Assembly: GCF_002099425.1 (NCBI RefSeq) | Contig: NW_018344105.1 | Location: 186,001 to 250,000 of the forward strand | Source of the DNA: Phascolarctos cinereus | Taxonomy: Eukaryota; Chordata; Mammalia; Diprotodontia; Phascolarctidae | Direction of reading: 5' to 3' | DNA: 64,000 bases | In this document: piece after piece, positions 44,207 to 54,544 of the stretch | Numbering within the stretch: the stretch's first letter is position 1 | Layout: every line of letters begins with the position of its first letter | Made by a program: the position numbers and the translations under genes | The notes under the pieces: generated by a model | The model's input: only the letters and a program-made list of their open reading frames with translations | Databases searched by the model: none | Told to the model about the DNA's origin: nothing

Positions 44207-45175
44207 ATGAGCACACAACACCAACAAAAAAGAACCAGACCACATAAAATTACTATGGTGACAGGGAAGATCAAAATGCAAACTCAGAGAAAGACAACAA
44301 GGTTAAAACAGCTGCTTGCAAAGCCTCAAAGAAAAATGTGAACTGGCCTCAGGGCCAAAAAACAAACAAAACCCAAAAGAAGAATTCCTGGAAGAGCTCA
44401 AAAAAGATTTAAAAAATCAAATAAGAGAAGGAGAGGAAACATTGAGAAAATAAATGAGAATGATACAGGAGAATAATGAAAAAACTCAATGGCTTTGTTA
44501 AGAAGGCAGAAAGAATACTGAAACAAATAACACCTTAAAAAACAGAATAGGCTAAATGGTAAAAGAAGCATAAAAATTCACTGAAGAGAAGAACTCCTTA
44601 AAAAGCAGAATTGGACAAATGGAAAAGGATGTACAAAAGCTCGCTGAAGAAAATAATTCCTTAAAAATTAGAATTGGACAAGTGGAAGCTAATGATTCCA
44701 TGAGACACCAAGGAACAGTAAGACAAAATCAAAAGAATGAAAAAAATAGAAGAAATTGCGAACTACTCATTGGAAAAACAACTGCCCTGGAAAATAGATT
44801 GAGGAGAGATAATTCAGGAATTACTAGACTGCCTTAAAGCCATGATGAAAAAAAGAGCCTAGACAGCATCTTTCAAGAAATTACAAGGAAAACTGCCCTG
44901 ATATCTTAGAACCAGAAGGTAGAATAGAAATTGAAAGAATCTACCAGTCACCTCCTGAAAAAGATCTCAAAATGAAATACCAGGAATATTAAAGCCAAAT
45001 TCCAGAGCTCCCAGGTAAAGGAGAAAATATTGCCAGAAGTCAGAAAGAAATAATTTAAGTATCATGGAGCCACAATCAGGATAACACAAGATGTAGCAGC
45101 TTCTACATTAAAGGATTAGAAGGCTTGGAATATGATATTCTGGAGGGCAAAGGAGCTAGCACTACAATTAAGAGG
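44207..45175 (+). pseudogene. L1 ORF1 remnant of the outer element
   Basis: Encodes the L1 ORF1 RNA-binding chaperone in decayed form. Begins at an ATG in 'aacaatgagcacacaacacc'. A lysine/glutamate-rich coiled-coil segment follows (44380-44650; 44619-44837 stays open, with 'EENNSLKIRIGQVEANDS'). The C-terminal RRM-like part follows, with text parallel to 'gccctgatatcttagaacca'. Stops and frameshifts interrupt it. It parallels the HAL1 ORF1 at 46107-47196 block for block, but is more decayed. Confidence 0.8.
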
Positions 45176-46106
45176 TAGAATGGGGTAAATTATGTCACAT
45201 AAAAGGGGGCAGAAGAGCTTTAATAGGGGGCAGAGCCAAGATGGTGGAGTGAAAGCAGTGACTTGCTTGAGCTTTCCTCCAAACCCCTCCAAATACCTAT
45301 AAAAAATGGCTCTAAACAAATTCTAAAGCAGCAGAACCCACAAAAAGACAGAGTGAAACAAATTTCCAGCCTAAGACAATCTGGATGATTGATCAGAAAG
45401 GTATATTGCTCTGGACAGATAGAGGAGTGCAGTGTGGTGTGGGCACACAGGCCACAGGGAACCTGGAGCAGGCATCGGAGGACTGAATTGTGGGCAGCTG
45501 TGGTGGCTTCCAGACTTCTCAACCCAGGAATGCCAAAGACAACTTAGAAGGTCAGTGGAAAAAGTCTGTTTCTGCGGTGCTGAGAGAGGAGTGCAGGGTC
45601 TTGGCTCCAGTTCCCTGAGAGTGTGGCCCTTGGGCCGGGGAGGGGGGCACAGCTGCCTCCTGAACTTCTGGTCCACAGACTGAGGGGGAAATCCAGTGGC
45701 TGATCAGAGAGGGATTGCAGGGATCTCTTTGCCAGTGCTGAGGCAGGAATCTCTTGCTTTGCCCGTGCTTGGATCTGGGTCACAGTTCTGGGTGGCAGTC
45801 CTGGGGTGAGGAGGAGTGCTGGCATGGTGGAGCTTGTAGTGGTTGTGCAGAGAAAAACCTCCTCACAGTTAGGGGACAGAAAGGAGTGCTTGTGGTCACT
45901 AATAGACCAGAGCACAGGCCAGGAAAGGAGTAAACACCTCACCCCTTATCATACTTACTTGGAAGAACTGAAAATTAACAGGTTCCTACAAGTATCTCTG
46001 AAAACAGCTACACAAACCCCCTAGGCTTGGGACAGTACATTCTCCACATTGGAAGCATACTCTTACCTTAACAAAGAGTTTAAAACTCAAGTAATTGGCT
46101 GGGATC

Positions 46107-47196
46107 ATGAGCAAGCAGAGCAAAAAGAGTCAGACTATATTATCTTACTTTGGTTGACAAAGAAGATCAAAGTATACAACCAGAAGAAGACAACAAAGTC
46201 AAAGCCCCTACATCCAAAGCCTCCAAGAAAAATATGAATCAGTCCCAGGCCTTGGAAGAGCTCAAAAGGGATTTTGAGAAGCAAGTAAGGGAAGTAGAGG
46301 AAAAACTGGGAAGAGAAATGAGAGTGATGCAAGAAAATCATGAAAAACAAGTCAACAGCTTGCTAAAGGAGACTCAAAAAAATACTGAAGAAAATAACAC
46401 CTTAAAAAATAGCCTAACCCAAATGGCAAAAGAGGTCCAAAAAGCCAATGAGGAGAAGAATGCCCTAAAAAGAAAATTGGCCAAATGGAAAAGGAAGTCC
46501 AAAAGATTACTGAAGAAAATACTTCCTTAAAAATTAGAATAGAGCAATTGGAAGCTAGTGACCTCATGAGAAATCAAGACACTGTAAAACAAATCCAAAA
46601 GAATGAAATGTGAAATATCTCATTGGAAAAACAACTGACCTGGAAAATAGATCCAGGAGAGAGAATTTAAAAATTATTGGACTATCTGAAAGCCATGATC
46701 AAAAAAAGAGCCTAGACATCATCTTTCAAGAAATTATCAAGGAAAACTGCCCTGATATTTAGAACCAGAGGGCAAAATAGAAATTGAAAGAATCCACAGA
46801 TCTCCTCCTGAAAGAGATCCCCAAAGGAAAACTCCTAGGAATATTGAGCCAAATTCCAGAGTTCCCAGGTCAAGGAGAAAATATTACAAGCTGCCAGAAG
46901 GAAACAATTCAAGTACTGTGGAAACACAATCAGGATAACACAAGATTTAGCAGCTTCTACATTAAAGGACTGCAGGGCATGGAATATAATATTCCAGAGG
47001 GCAAAGGAGATAGGATTACAACCAAGAATCACCTACCCAGCAAAACTGAGTATAATCCTTCAGGGGAAAAAATGGTCATTCAGTGAAATAGAGGACTTTC
47101 AAGCATTCTTGATGAAAAGAGAAATAGAAAATTTGACTTTCAAATACAAGACTCAAGTGGAACATGAAGAGGTAAACAGGAAAGAGAAATCATAAG
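46107..47196 (+). pseudogene. HAL1/L1 ORF1 protein remnant (RNA-binding chaperone)
   Basis: The expected product coats the element RNA as a trimer. The ATG at 46107 opens with MSKQSKKSQTI. The coiled coil is long and open (46150-46530), e.g. 'LEELKRDFEKQVREVEEKL' with heptad spacing, then repeated Lys/Glu/Asn-rich heptads. The RRM-like region follows, and the C-terminal domain keeps the hallmark RITYPAKLS (47035-47061), equivalent to RISYPAKLS of human L1 ORF1. A frameshift near the start, a stop at 46528 and further shifts around 46610-46860 break it. The C-terminus ends in Lys/Glu-rich text near 47190. It is less decayed than the outer ORF1. Confidence 0.85.
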
Positions 47197-47312
47197 AGAC
47201 TTATTAAGGTTGAACTGTTTACATTCCTGCATGGAAAGATGATATTTATAACTCATGAGACCTTTGTCAGTATTAGGGCAGTTGGAGGGAAAAAATTATA
47301 TGTATGTGTGTG

Positions 47313-47316
<4 letters not shown>

Positions 47317-47347
<31 letters not shown>
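47317..47347. repeat. (GA)n microsatellite
   Basis: gagaga run in the HAL1 spacer after ORF1, preceded by tgtgtgtatat. Confidence 0.97.
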
Positions 47348-47350
<3 letters not shown>

Positions 47351-49794
47351 GAGGCAAGGGTGAGTTGAAGATTAAGGGGTCATATCTGGAGAATAAAATT
47401 AAGGGATGAGAGAGGATTATACTAGGAGAAGAAGAAAGGGAGAGGTAGAATGGGGTAAATTATCTCATAAAAAAAACAGAAAAGGCTCTTACAGTGGAGG
47501 GGAAACAGGGGAAGGTGAGAGGGAATGAGTGAATCTTATTCTCGTAGGATTTGGCTTAAGGAGGGAATAACATACACATTCAATTGGGTATGGAAATCTG
47601 TCTTACCCTACAGGAAAATAGGGGGAGAAGGGGACAAGAGAGCAGGGGGTGATAGAGAGGAGGGCAGATTGGGAAAGGGGGTAATCAGAAGCAAATACTT
47701 CTGAGGAGGGACAGGGTCAAAAGAAAGAATAGAATAAATGGGAGGGCAGGATAGGATTAAGGGAAATAGAGTTAGTTTTTCACAACATGTCTACTATGGA
47801 AGTGTTTTGCATAACTGCACATGTATACCTATATTGAGTTGCTTGCCTTTTCAATGAGGGTGGGTGGGGGGGAGGAAGGGAGAAAATTTGGAACAAAGTT
47901 TTAAAACATGTTTAAAAAAATGTTTTCACATGCAACTTGGAAATAAGAAATACAGGACATGGGGTACAGAAGTCTATCCTGCTGTACAGGAAAATAGAAG
48001 GGGAAGGGGATAAGAGAAGGGGGGAGAGATAGAAGAGAGGGCAGACCAGGGGAAGGGGTATTCAGAATGCATGCCATCTTGGGGTAGGGGTGAGATGGGG
48101 TGAAAATTTGGAACTCAAAATCTTGTGGAAGTAAATGTTGAAAACTAAAAATAAATAAATTCATATTTAAAAAAAAGAAGAGCTTTTATAGTGGATAGAG
48201 TGGAGGGGGTGGTGGCAGGCAATGCTTGAACCTAACTCTCATTGGAATTGGCTCAAAGAGGGAATAGCATGCATGCTCAGTTGTATATAGAGATTGATTT
48301 TGCCATATAGGGAAGTAGAAGGGGATGGGAGCAAGAGAAAGGGGGCTGGTAGATGGGAGGGTGGATTGGGGGAGTCAGTGGTCAAAAGCAAATTACTTTT
48401 GGGGAGGGATATGGTGAAAGAAAGAGAAAAGGATAAATGGGGAAAAGTATGATAGCAGGAAATACATAGTAATCATAACTACTAATGTGAATGGGTGATC
48501 TATAAAATGGAAGTGGATAGAGTGGATTATGTGATTTAGATGTAAAGGATGATACCATAAGCAAATCAAGGGGGCATGGAATAGTTCACCTATCAGATCT
48601 ATGCATAAGGGAAAAATTTATGATCAAACAAGAGATAGCATTATAGGTTGTAAAGTGGATCGTTGTGATTATATTAAATTAAGAAAGATTTTACCCAAAC
48701 AAAACTAATGGAGCCAAAGTTAGAAGGAAAGCATAAAACTGTGGAAAAAAATTTACAGTAGTTTCTCTGATTAAAGGCTTCATTTCTCAAATATTATAGG
48801 GAACTGAGTCAAATTTATAAGAATACAAGTCATCTCCCAATTGATAAATAGTCAAAGGGCATGAACAGACAGTTTTCAGATGATGAAATCAAAGATATTT
48901 ATAATCATATGAAAAATGCTCTAAATCACTATTGATTAGAGAAATGTAAATTAAAACAACTCTGAGGTACAACCTCACACCTATCAGAAATGATAAGTGC
49001 TGGAGAGGATGAGAGAAAATAGGTACACTAATAAACTGTTGGTGAAATTGTGAACTGATCCAGCCATTCTGGAGAGCAGTTTGGAACTATGCCAAAAGGA
49101 CTATAAAGCTGTGCATGTACTCTTTGACTCAGCAATATCACCACTAGGTCTGTATACCAAAGAGATGAAAGAAAAGGAAGAGGGACATATTGGTACAGAA
49201 ATATTTATAGCAGCTCTTTTTGTGGTTGCAAAGAATTGGAAATTGAAGGGATGCTCATCAGTTAGGGAATGGCTGAACAAATTGTGGTATATAATTGTGA
49301 TGGATTACTATTATGTGCTAAGAAATGATGAGCAGAATGCTGTCAGAAAAGCATGGAAAGAGTTAGATGAACTGATGCAGAGTGAAGTGAGAAGAACATT
49401 GTGCACAGTAACAGCAATAATGTACGATGATCAACTGTGAAAGAGGTATTCTCAGCCATGGTAACACTAATACTGATCTAAGATAATTGTAAAGGACTTA
49501 ATGATCAAAAATGCTATCCACCTGTGGAGTAAGAACTGCTAGAATCAATGAGATTGAAACTTAACTTTCTTAACTTTCTTGGGGTTTTTTTGGGTCTGTG
49601 TTTTCTTTCACAGTATGACCACTATGAAAATATGTTTTACGTGACTGCACATGTATAAGCCATATAAAATTGCTTGACTTCTCAGTGAAGGGGGAGGGGA
49701 GGGAGAGAATTTGGAACTCAGAATTTTAAAGAAGTGTAAAAAATTATTTTTACATGTAATTGGGGAAAGTATTAAGAACATATATAGAAAAAAG

Positions 49795-51340
49795 CTAGCA
49801 GGAGGACAAAAATAGATGTATAGCAATTGATTTTTATCATCAGTATCAGAGGAAACACCATGTATACTCTAATGCAACAGTCCTTGATGAGTCATGTAGA
49901 GAAGTGGAGATGACACTTAGAAAGATGAAGCTCAGACCAGGGGTGGGGGACCTGCGTCCTCGAGGCCACATATGACCCTCTAGGTCCTCAGGTGCGGCCC
50001 TTTGACTGAATCCAAACTTCACAAAACAATGAGGTTTGGATTCAGTCAAAGGGCTGCACTTGAGGACCTAGAGGGCTACATGTGGCCTTGAGGACGCAGG
50101 TCCCCCACCCCTGGAGTAGACCAAGTACACAGCCAACACAGTCTTGAAAGCATTAAAGAGTGTTTTTACAATATATCTCAGGCAGGCAAACATGTCAGAA
50201 GAACGGAAAGAAAATCAGAGTATATTAATATCCAAAAATGTGGCCAAGAGGCCACCAAAAATGCTAATCCATTTGCTTACTGTCTCATCTTTGTAAACAT
50301 TTTATGAGAATCATCCACATATGTGTTGAGAGTATATTTTTGATGAAAGCATAAGAAGGGAATACATTAAGGCTTTCACCGTCAATTCACTACTGCAGAC
50401 CACATCTTTATAGTCGAGCAATATACTAACAGTAAATACAAGTGTCTGATGAGATTTTTTTTTAATCCTCAAAAAGATATACAGTAAAAAGATGGTACAG
50501 TAAAACACATCCTTATAGGCTGTTTTCTAGCAAAGAGTTTCTCATGCATATATTAAGATCATGGAAATTTTTTTTAAACAACTGCAGTGTTGGGGAACAT
50601 TAAACAAACTGCTGATTATTAATGTTAAAAGCCTCTTTATTTTTGCACAGAATTCCAGTGGGAGAATTCACTGCAGGCTGTGACATCTTCCATGACATGT
50701 TCCTGCTTGCAGGTGATATGGTACAGTTTACATAAAGCCCCAGAACATTACAGGGCCTCCTCAGTGAGATACATGATTATTTATGTAGGAAAAATAAAAT
50801 GAATTTGAAATGTCTGTTGTCCAGACTGACATTTAGTTGAATGAGTAGTTGGTTGATAGAGTCTATCAGTACATGTTTGTTAGGCGATAGTTAGATAATG
50901 AGCTGGGTCCAGAACTAGATAGGAAGAAGAGTAGGCTTGATTGAATATGAGAAATTATGTAGTTTCAGTGTGGTTGTAAATCTTGGACCATGACAACTTC
51001 CGAGGAATTAATGTTGTGGGTGACCCAGAGAGCAGTGGAGAGGTCTATAACAAACTCATTCATGCTGTGGCATATTTCTGATGATTCTGCTTCTTGAGGA
51101 GGGGGCATTAGGGACATCAAAGAAGAAATATGTGTTGAAAAAGAGCATGGCCATCTGTGTGGCATGGGTGAAGCATAACAGAAGGATAACGTGAGTGCTC
51201 TGCTCATCCCTATAAAGTGTAAAATCTCTGGCACACTGGGCAAAGCCTCTGTAGAGAATATAGGAAAACATGGACAAGAAATGCCCAGACTGAGAAGGCC
51301 TAGATGGTTTACAATCTATACCAGTGGAGAGGGCAATATT
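49795..51340 (+). repeat. RTE-clade (BovB-like) LINE, reverse-transcriptase segment
   Basis: Translation in changing frames gives RTE reverse-transcriptase blocks in order: EVEMTLRKMK (about 49905-49934); NTVLKALKSVFTIYLRQANM (50133-50192) with ILISK nearby; a DHIFIV-like stretch near 50400; the catalytic-box region as FLLAGDMV (about 50700-50723, one Asp replaced by Gly); and an RTE C-terminal-like part to about 51330. A palindromic DNA element interrupts it at 49938-50113. Several frameshifts and stops. RTE enzymes are the presumed source of movement for the RTE-tailed SINEs in the window. Confidence 0.72.
49938..50113. mobile_element. Palindromic non-autonomous hAT-like element
   Basis: Almost the whole element is one inverted repeat: 'caggggtgggggacctgcgt' at the left, its complement at the right, and a short A-rich centre (about 50018-50028). 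The arms are about 80 bp with few mismatches. 'gctcagac' (49930-49937) and 'gagtagac' (50114-50121) could be a decayed 8-bp duplication typical of hAT. No coding capacity. It lies inside the RTE LINE. Confidence 0.85.
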
Positions 51341-51384
51341 TAGGTATAACAGGGCAGTTGCAAAAATTGGTATGTGAGACTTAA

Positions 51385-52100
51385 ACTCACTTAAGACCTC
51401 TAATTGGATGTCCAGTAGACATCTTAAACTCAACGTATCCAAAACAGGACTCATTTTCTTTCCCCCAAACCCTCTCCACTTTCTAACTTTCCCATTTCAG
51501 TCCCCCAGGTTCTCAACCTAGGAGTTATCCTGGACTCCTCCCCCTCTCTCCCCCAAGGCCTGCTGATTTCACCTTTGTAGTGTCTCTTGAACATATCCCC
51601 TTCTCACCTCATGCCTTGATTACTGAAATCCCCTGCAGGTGGGTCGGCCTGCCTCAAGCCTCTCCCCAATCCATCCTCCATTCAGCCAAAGTAATTTTCC
51701 TAAAGTGCAAATTCTATCAAGTCACCCTTCTGCTTAGAGCTCCCCATTATTTCCAGGAGAAAATCCAAAATGCTGTTTGGCATCCAAAGCCTTTCGTAAC
51801 CTAATTCCCTCATACCTTTCCAGTATTCTTACACCTCACTCCCAGATGTCGAGTGATACTGGCTTCCTAGCTGCTCCATAAACAAGAGATTCTGTTTCTT
51901 GGCTTCAGGCAGTTTCTTTGGTTGTCCTCCATAGCTGAAACACAGGCTTTCTCCTCTGTTCTATTTAACTCCCTGGTTTCCTTTATATCCTACCTAAAAT
52001 TTCACCTTCTACAGGGAAACCTCCTCTCTGTTAATTATTTCCTATTTATTTTGTATGTAGCTTGCTTTGTATTATAATAGTTTGCATGTAGTTTCCACTG
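51385..52100 (+). repeat. L2 LINE, long 3' portion
   Basis: 'taattggatgtccagtagac' (51400), 'gttctcaacctaggagttat' (51509), 'cccaatccatcctccattca' (51666), 'catccaaagcctttcgtaac' (51781) and 'ttatttcctatttattttgt'. Truncated at the right by an L1 insertion. Confidence 0.9.
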
Positions 52101-52104
52101 TTAG

Positions 52105-53580
52105 CTTTTTGTTTTTTTTAATATATGAAGTCATATAAAACATTTATAGAAATTAAAAAAAACAACTTTGCTTCAGTCTGTACTAAGAGTTCATCAGTTC
52201 TCTCTCTGGAGGTAGATAGCAATTTTCATCCTGGATCCTTTGAAATTCTTTTGGATAATTGTCTTGATCAGAGTAGTTAAGTTTTTCACAGTTTATCATC
52301 TTTACAATTTTGTTGTTACTATGTACAACTCACTTCGCTTTGCATCAGTTCATGTAAGTCTTCCCAGGTTTTCTGAATTCATCCTGGTCATCATTTCTTA
52401 TAGCACAGTGATATTCCATCAGAATAATGTGCCACACCTTTAGTCATTCCCTGATAGCTAGACATCCTCTCAATTTCCATTTGTTTGACACCACAAAAAG
52501 AGCTGCTAGAAATATTTTTGTACACGTGGGTCCTTTTCCTTTAATCTCTTTGGGATACAGAACTAATTGTGCTATTGCTAGGTCAAAGGATGTATACACA
52601 GTTTTTTAGCCCTTTGGGTGTAGTTCCAAATTGTTTTTCAGAATGGTTGTACTAGTACTCTATCAGAAGTGCATTAGTGTCCCAATTTTTCCACATCCCC
52701 TCCACTATTTATCATTTTCCTTTTCTGTTATATTAGTCAATCTGATAGGTGTGGGATGGTTTCTCAGAGTTGTCATAATTTGTATTTCTTCAATCAGTAG
52801 TTATTTAGAGCATTTTTTTTTTCGTGTAACTGTTGATAACATTGATTTATTCCTCTGAAAACCACCTGTTCATGTCCTTTGACCATTTAACAACTGGAGC
52901 ATCTCTCATCTTTATAAATTTGGCTCACTTCCTATATTTTTTATCAGAGAAACCTGCTGCAAAAATTCTATACCAGTTTCTTGTTTTCCTTCAAATTTTG
53001 GGTACATTAGTTTTGTTTGTGCAAAAGCCTTTTAATTTAATGTAATCAAAATTATCCATTTCATTTCCTGTGATCCTCTCTACCTGTTGTTTGGTCATAA
53101 ACTCTTCCCTTATCCATAGATCTGACATGTAAAAATTTCTATACTGCTGTAAGTTGCTTATGATGCCACCCTTTATATAGAAATCTTTTGTCCATTTTTA
53201 CCTTCTCTTGGTATATAATGTGAGATATTGGTCTATGCTTAATTTCTTTCTTGTTTTACTTTTGTGAGGCAATTGGGGTTAAGTGACTTGCCCAGGGTCA
53301 CACAGCTAGTGTCAAGTGTTTGGCCTGTGGCTGGATTTGAGCTCTGGTCTTCCTGACTCCAGGGCCGGTGCTCTATCCACTGTGCCACCCAACTGCCCCT
53401 ACTATACCTAATTTCTGCCAAGTCATTTTCCAGTTTTCCCAGCAATTTCTGTCAAATGGTAAGGTCTTACCCTGAAAGTTTGGCTCTTTGGTTTTATCAA
53501 ACACTAGGTTACTATGGTCATTTACTACTGTGTACATAATCTATTCCACGATCCAACATTCTATTTCTTAGTCAGTACCA
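52105..53580 (-). repeat. L1 LINE 3' end, split by a SINE
   Basis: Minus-strand L1: 'tctctctggaggtagatagc' (52201), 'cagttcatgtaagtcttccc' (52347), 'tcaatctgataggtgtggga' (52737) and 'ttggtctatgcttaatttct' (53228). A SINE at 53248-53401 interrupts it, after which 'cctaatttctgccaagtcat' resumes. 5'-truncated in ORF2. Its 3' UTR differs from the 21.2-22.7 kb copy. Confidence 0.9.
53248..53401 (-). mobile_element. Marsupial tRNA-derived SINE inserted in L1
   Basis: 'gaggcaattggggttaagtg' (53266), 'cccagggtcacacagctagt' and 'gctctatccactgtgccacc', ending 'actgcccc'. It is flanked by 'ctatgcttaatttct' (53233-53247) and 'ctatacctaatttct' (53402-53416), a 15-base duplication with two mismatches. 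Confidence 0.95.
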
Positions 53581-53584
53581 GATA

Positions 53585-53760
53585 TTAGCTGTGTGATCCT
53601 GGATAAGTCATTTAACCCTGTTTCCCTCAGTGTCTTCATCTGTAAAATGAGCTGGAGAAGGAAAAGGCAAACTGTTCTAGTATCTTTGCTAAGAAAACAC
53701 CAAATGGGTCACTGAAAGTCAGACATAATTGAAATGATTGAACAACAATGAAGCAAATAA
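53585..53760 (+). repeat. SINE with RTE-like tail (5' part missing)
   Basis: 'attagctgtgtgatcctgga' and 'agtgtcttcatctgtaaaat', then the RTE-type tail 'gagctggagaaggaaaaggc', 'tctttgctaagaaaacacca' and 'gaaatgattgaacaacaatg'. Confidence 0.88.
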
Positions 53761-53764
53761 AAAT

Positions 53765-54540
53765 GAATAAAATTTTTTCTTTCATTCACCATTGATTATG
53801 TACCTACAGTGTGCAAAATACTGAAAATATTGATATGTGCTCTCATTTTCTCAAGTGTAATTATAAAATGTTTCTTCATTAACATTTACTAAACTAGTTT
53901 TGTGTAAACTTTAGTAACAAAACTATGAATAGCATTTAAAACAAAGACCATGTATGGGTAATATATTATTGGGTGGTTACAAATATGCTCATATATAGAT
54001 GCTCCACAAATGGAAACATGTTCTAATGTAAACTCTCATTATGAGCTATTCCCATGACTATTTAAATGCAATTAGGGTCCTGAGGGGAAAGGACGTTGAA
54101 TAGAGTTAATCCTAAAGGAAAAAGAATGAGGAAGTCAAACAAATGCTCAAATCAACCTGGCAGGAAATCGAGTCCCACAACCTACATGAACAATGACAAT
54201 CCATTAACCCCTGAGCTCAGGGATGTGTGTAAGTGATGTTGACTTTGCTTTCACATGTGTATATTTGGAGAGGGAAAGAAGCAGAGAGGAAGGCCGTGTG
54301 TCTGGGGAGGCTGAGCAGGGGGTGGGCAGGCTTGTGGCCAAGAGTAAGAGGGTATGCTAACTGGCCTTAGCTGGTCAGGAATATAGTGTGAAGTGTTGAG
54401 ATGCTGGAACAAGTTAGTCAGCATGTTTCTTACCTAGGCCAAAGCTTTGCCATGTCAGAAAGATGGAAACTCATATTGCTCACTTTCATGGCCAACAGTT
54501 CAATGAATGAAGTCCACATTGCTAAAGATGACAAATTCTA
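53765..54540. other. Unassigned sequence
   Basis: Apart from a faint reverse L2 terminus near 53795 ('gattatgtacctacagtgtg') nothing is recognised. Confidence 0.4.
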
Positions 54541-54544
54541 CTTT

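Larger units (their letters stand above)
45226..48175 (+). mobile_element. HAL1 (half-L1): complete ORF1-only LINE copy with target-site duplication
   Basis: Starts precisely at the L1-type 5' terminus 'gggggcagagccaagatgg' and carries a 5' UTR of about 880 bp, an ORF1 region (46107-47196), a purine-rich spacer with a (GA)n run, an L1-like 3' UTR block ('aactgcacatgtatacctat', 47813), then a second G-rich block and an A-rich tail. No ORF2 text was found anywhere between ORF1 and the tail. 'agaagagctttaata' (45211-45225) and 'agaagagcttttata' (48176-48190) form a 15-base duplication with one mismatch, so the copy is end-to-end complete. HAL1 elements are known L1 derivatives that keep ORF1 only and must borrow reverse transcriptase. 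The exact subfamily is not determined. Confidence 0.88.
43548..49771 (+). mobile_element. L1-derived element with most of ORF2 missing, split by a HAL1
   Basis: Own sequence is 43548-45225 plus 48191-49771. It starts with a degraded L1 5' end ('gggaggaggggtagagcaaa'), then 5' UTR and an ORF1 region (start near 44207; coiled-coil text, then the RRM/C-terminal part to about 45170). Right of the inserted HAL1 come the G-rich inter-ORF spacer, a short ORF2 start ('aatgtgaatgggtgatctat', 48485), then an abrupt change near 48535 to the ORF2 C-terminal region ('gaaagattttacccaaacaa', 48683; 'caaccatt'-type text near 49060) and a complete L1 3' UTR. Endonuclease and reverse transcriptase are absent. 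A 14-base candidate duplication with two mismatches ('ttaagaatatttat', 43534-43547; 'ttaagaacatatat', 49772-49785) bounds the whole, which argues for insertion as one unit. Confidence 0.85.

Noticed and set aside
45371-45942. Overlapping 100-132-residue minus-strand frames
   Set aside because: They are antisense to the G+C-rich HAL1 5' UTR; open by composition only.
49081-49440. 119-residue open frame resembling a protein C-terminus
   Set aside because: It is the ORF2 C-terminal end of the outer L1-derived element (text such as DELMQSEVRRT), not a host gene.
51056-51454. 132-residue minus-strand frame
   Set aside because: It lies antisense to the RTE LINE and the start of L2; no recognised family and no splice context.
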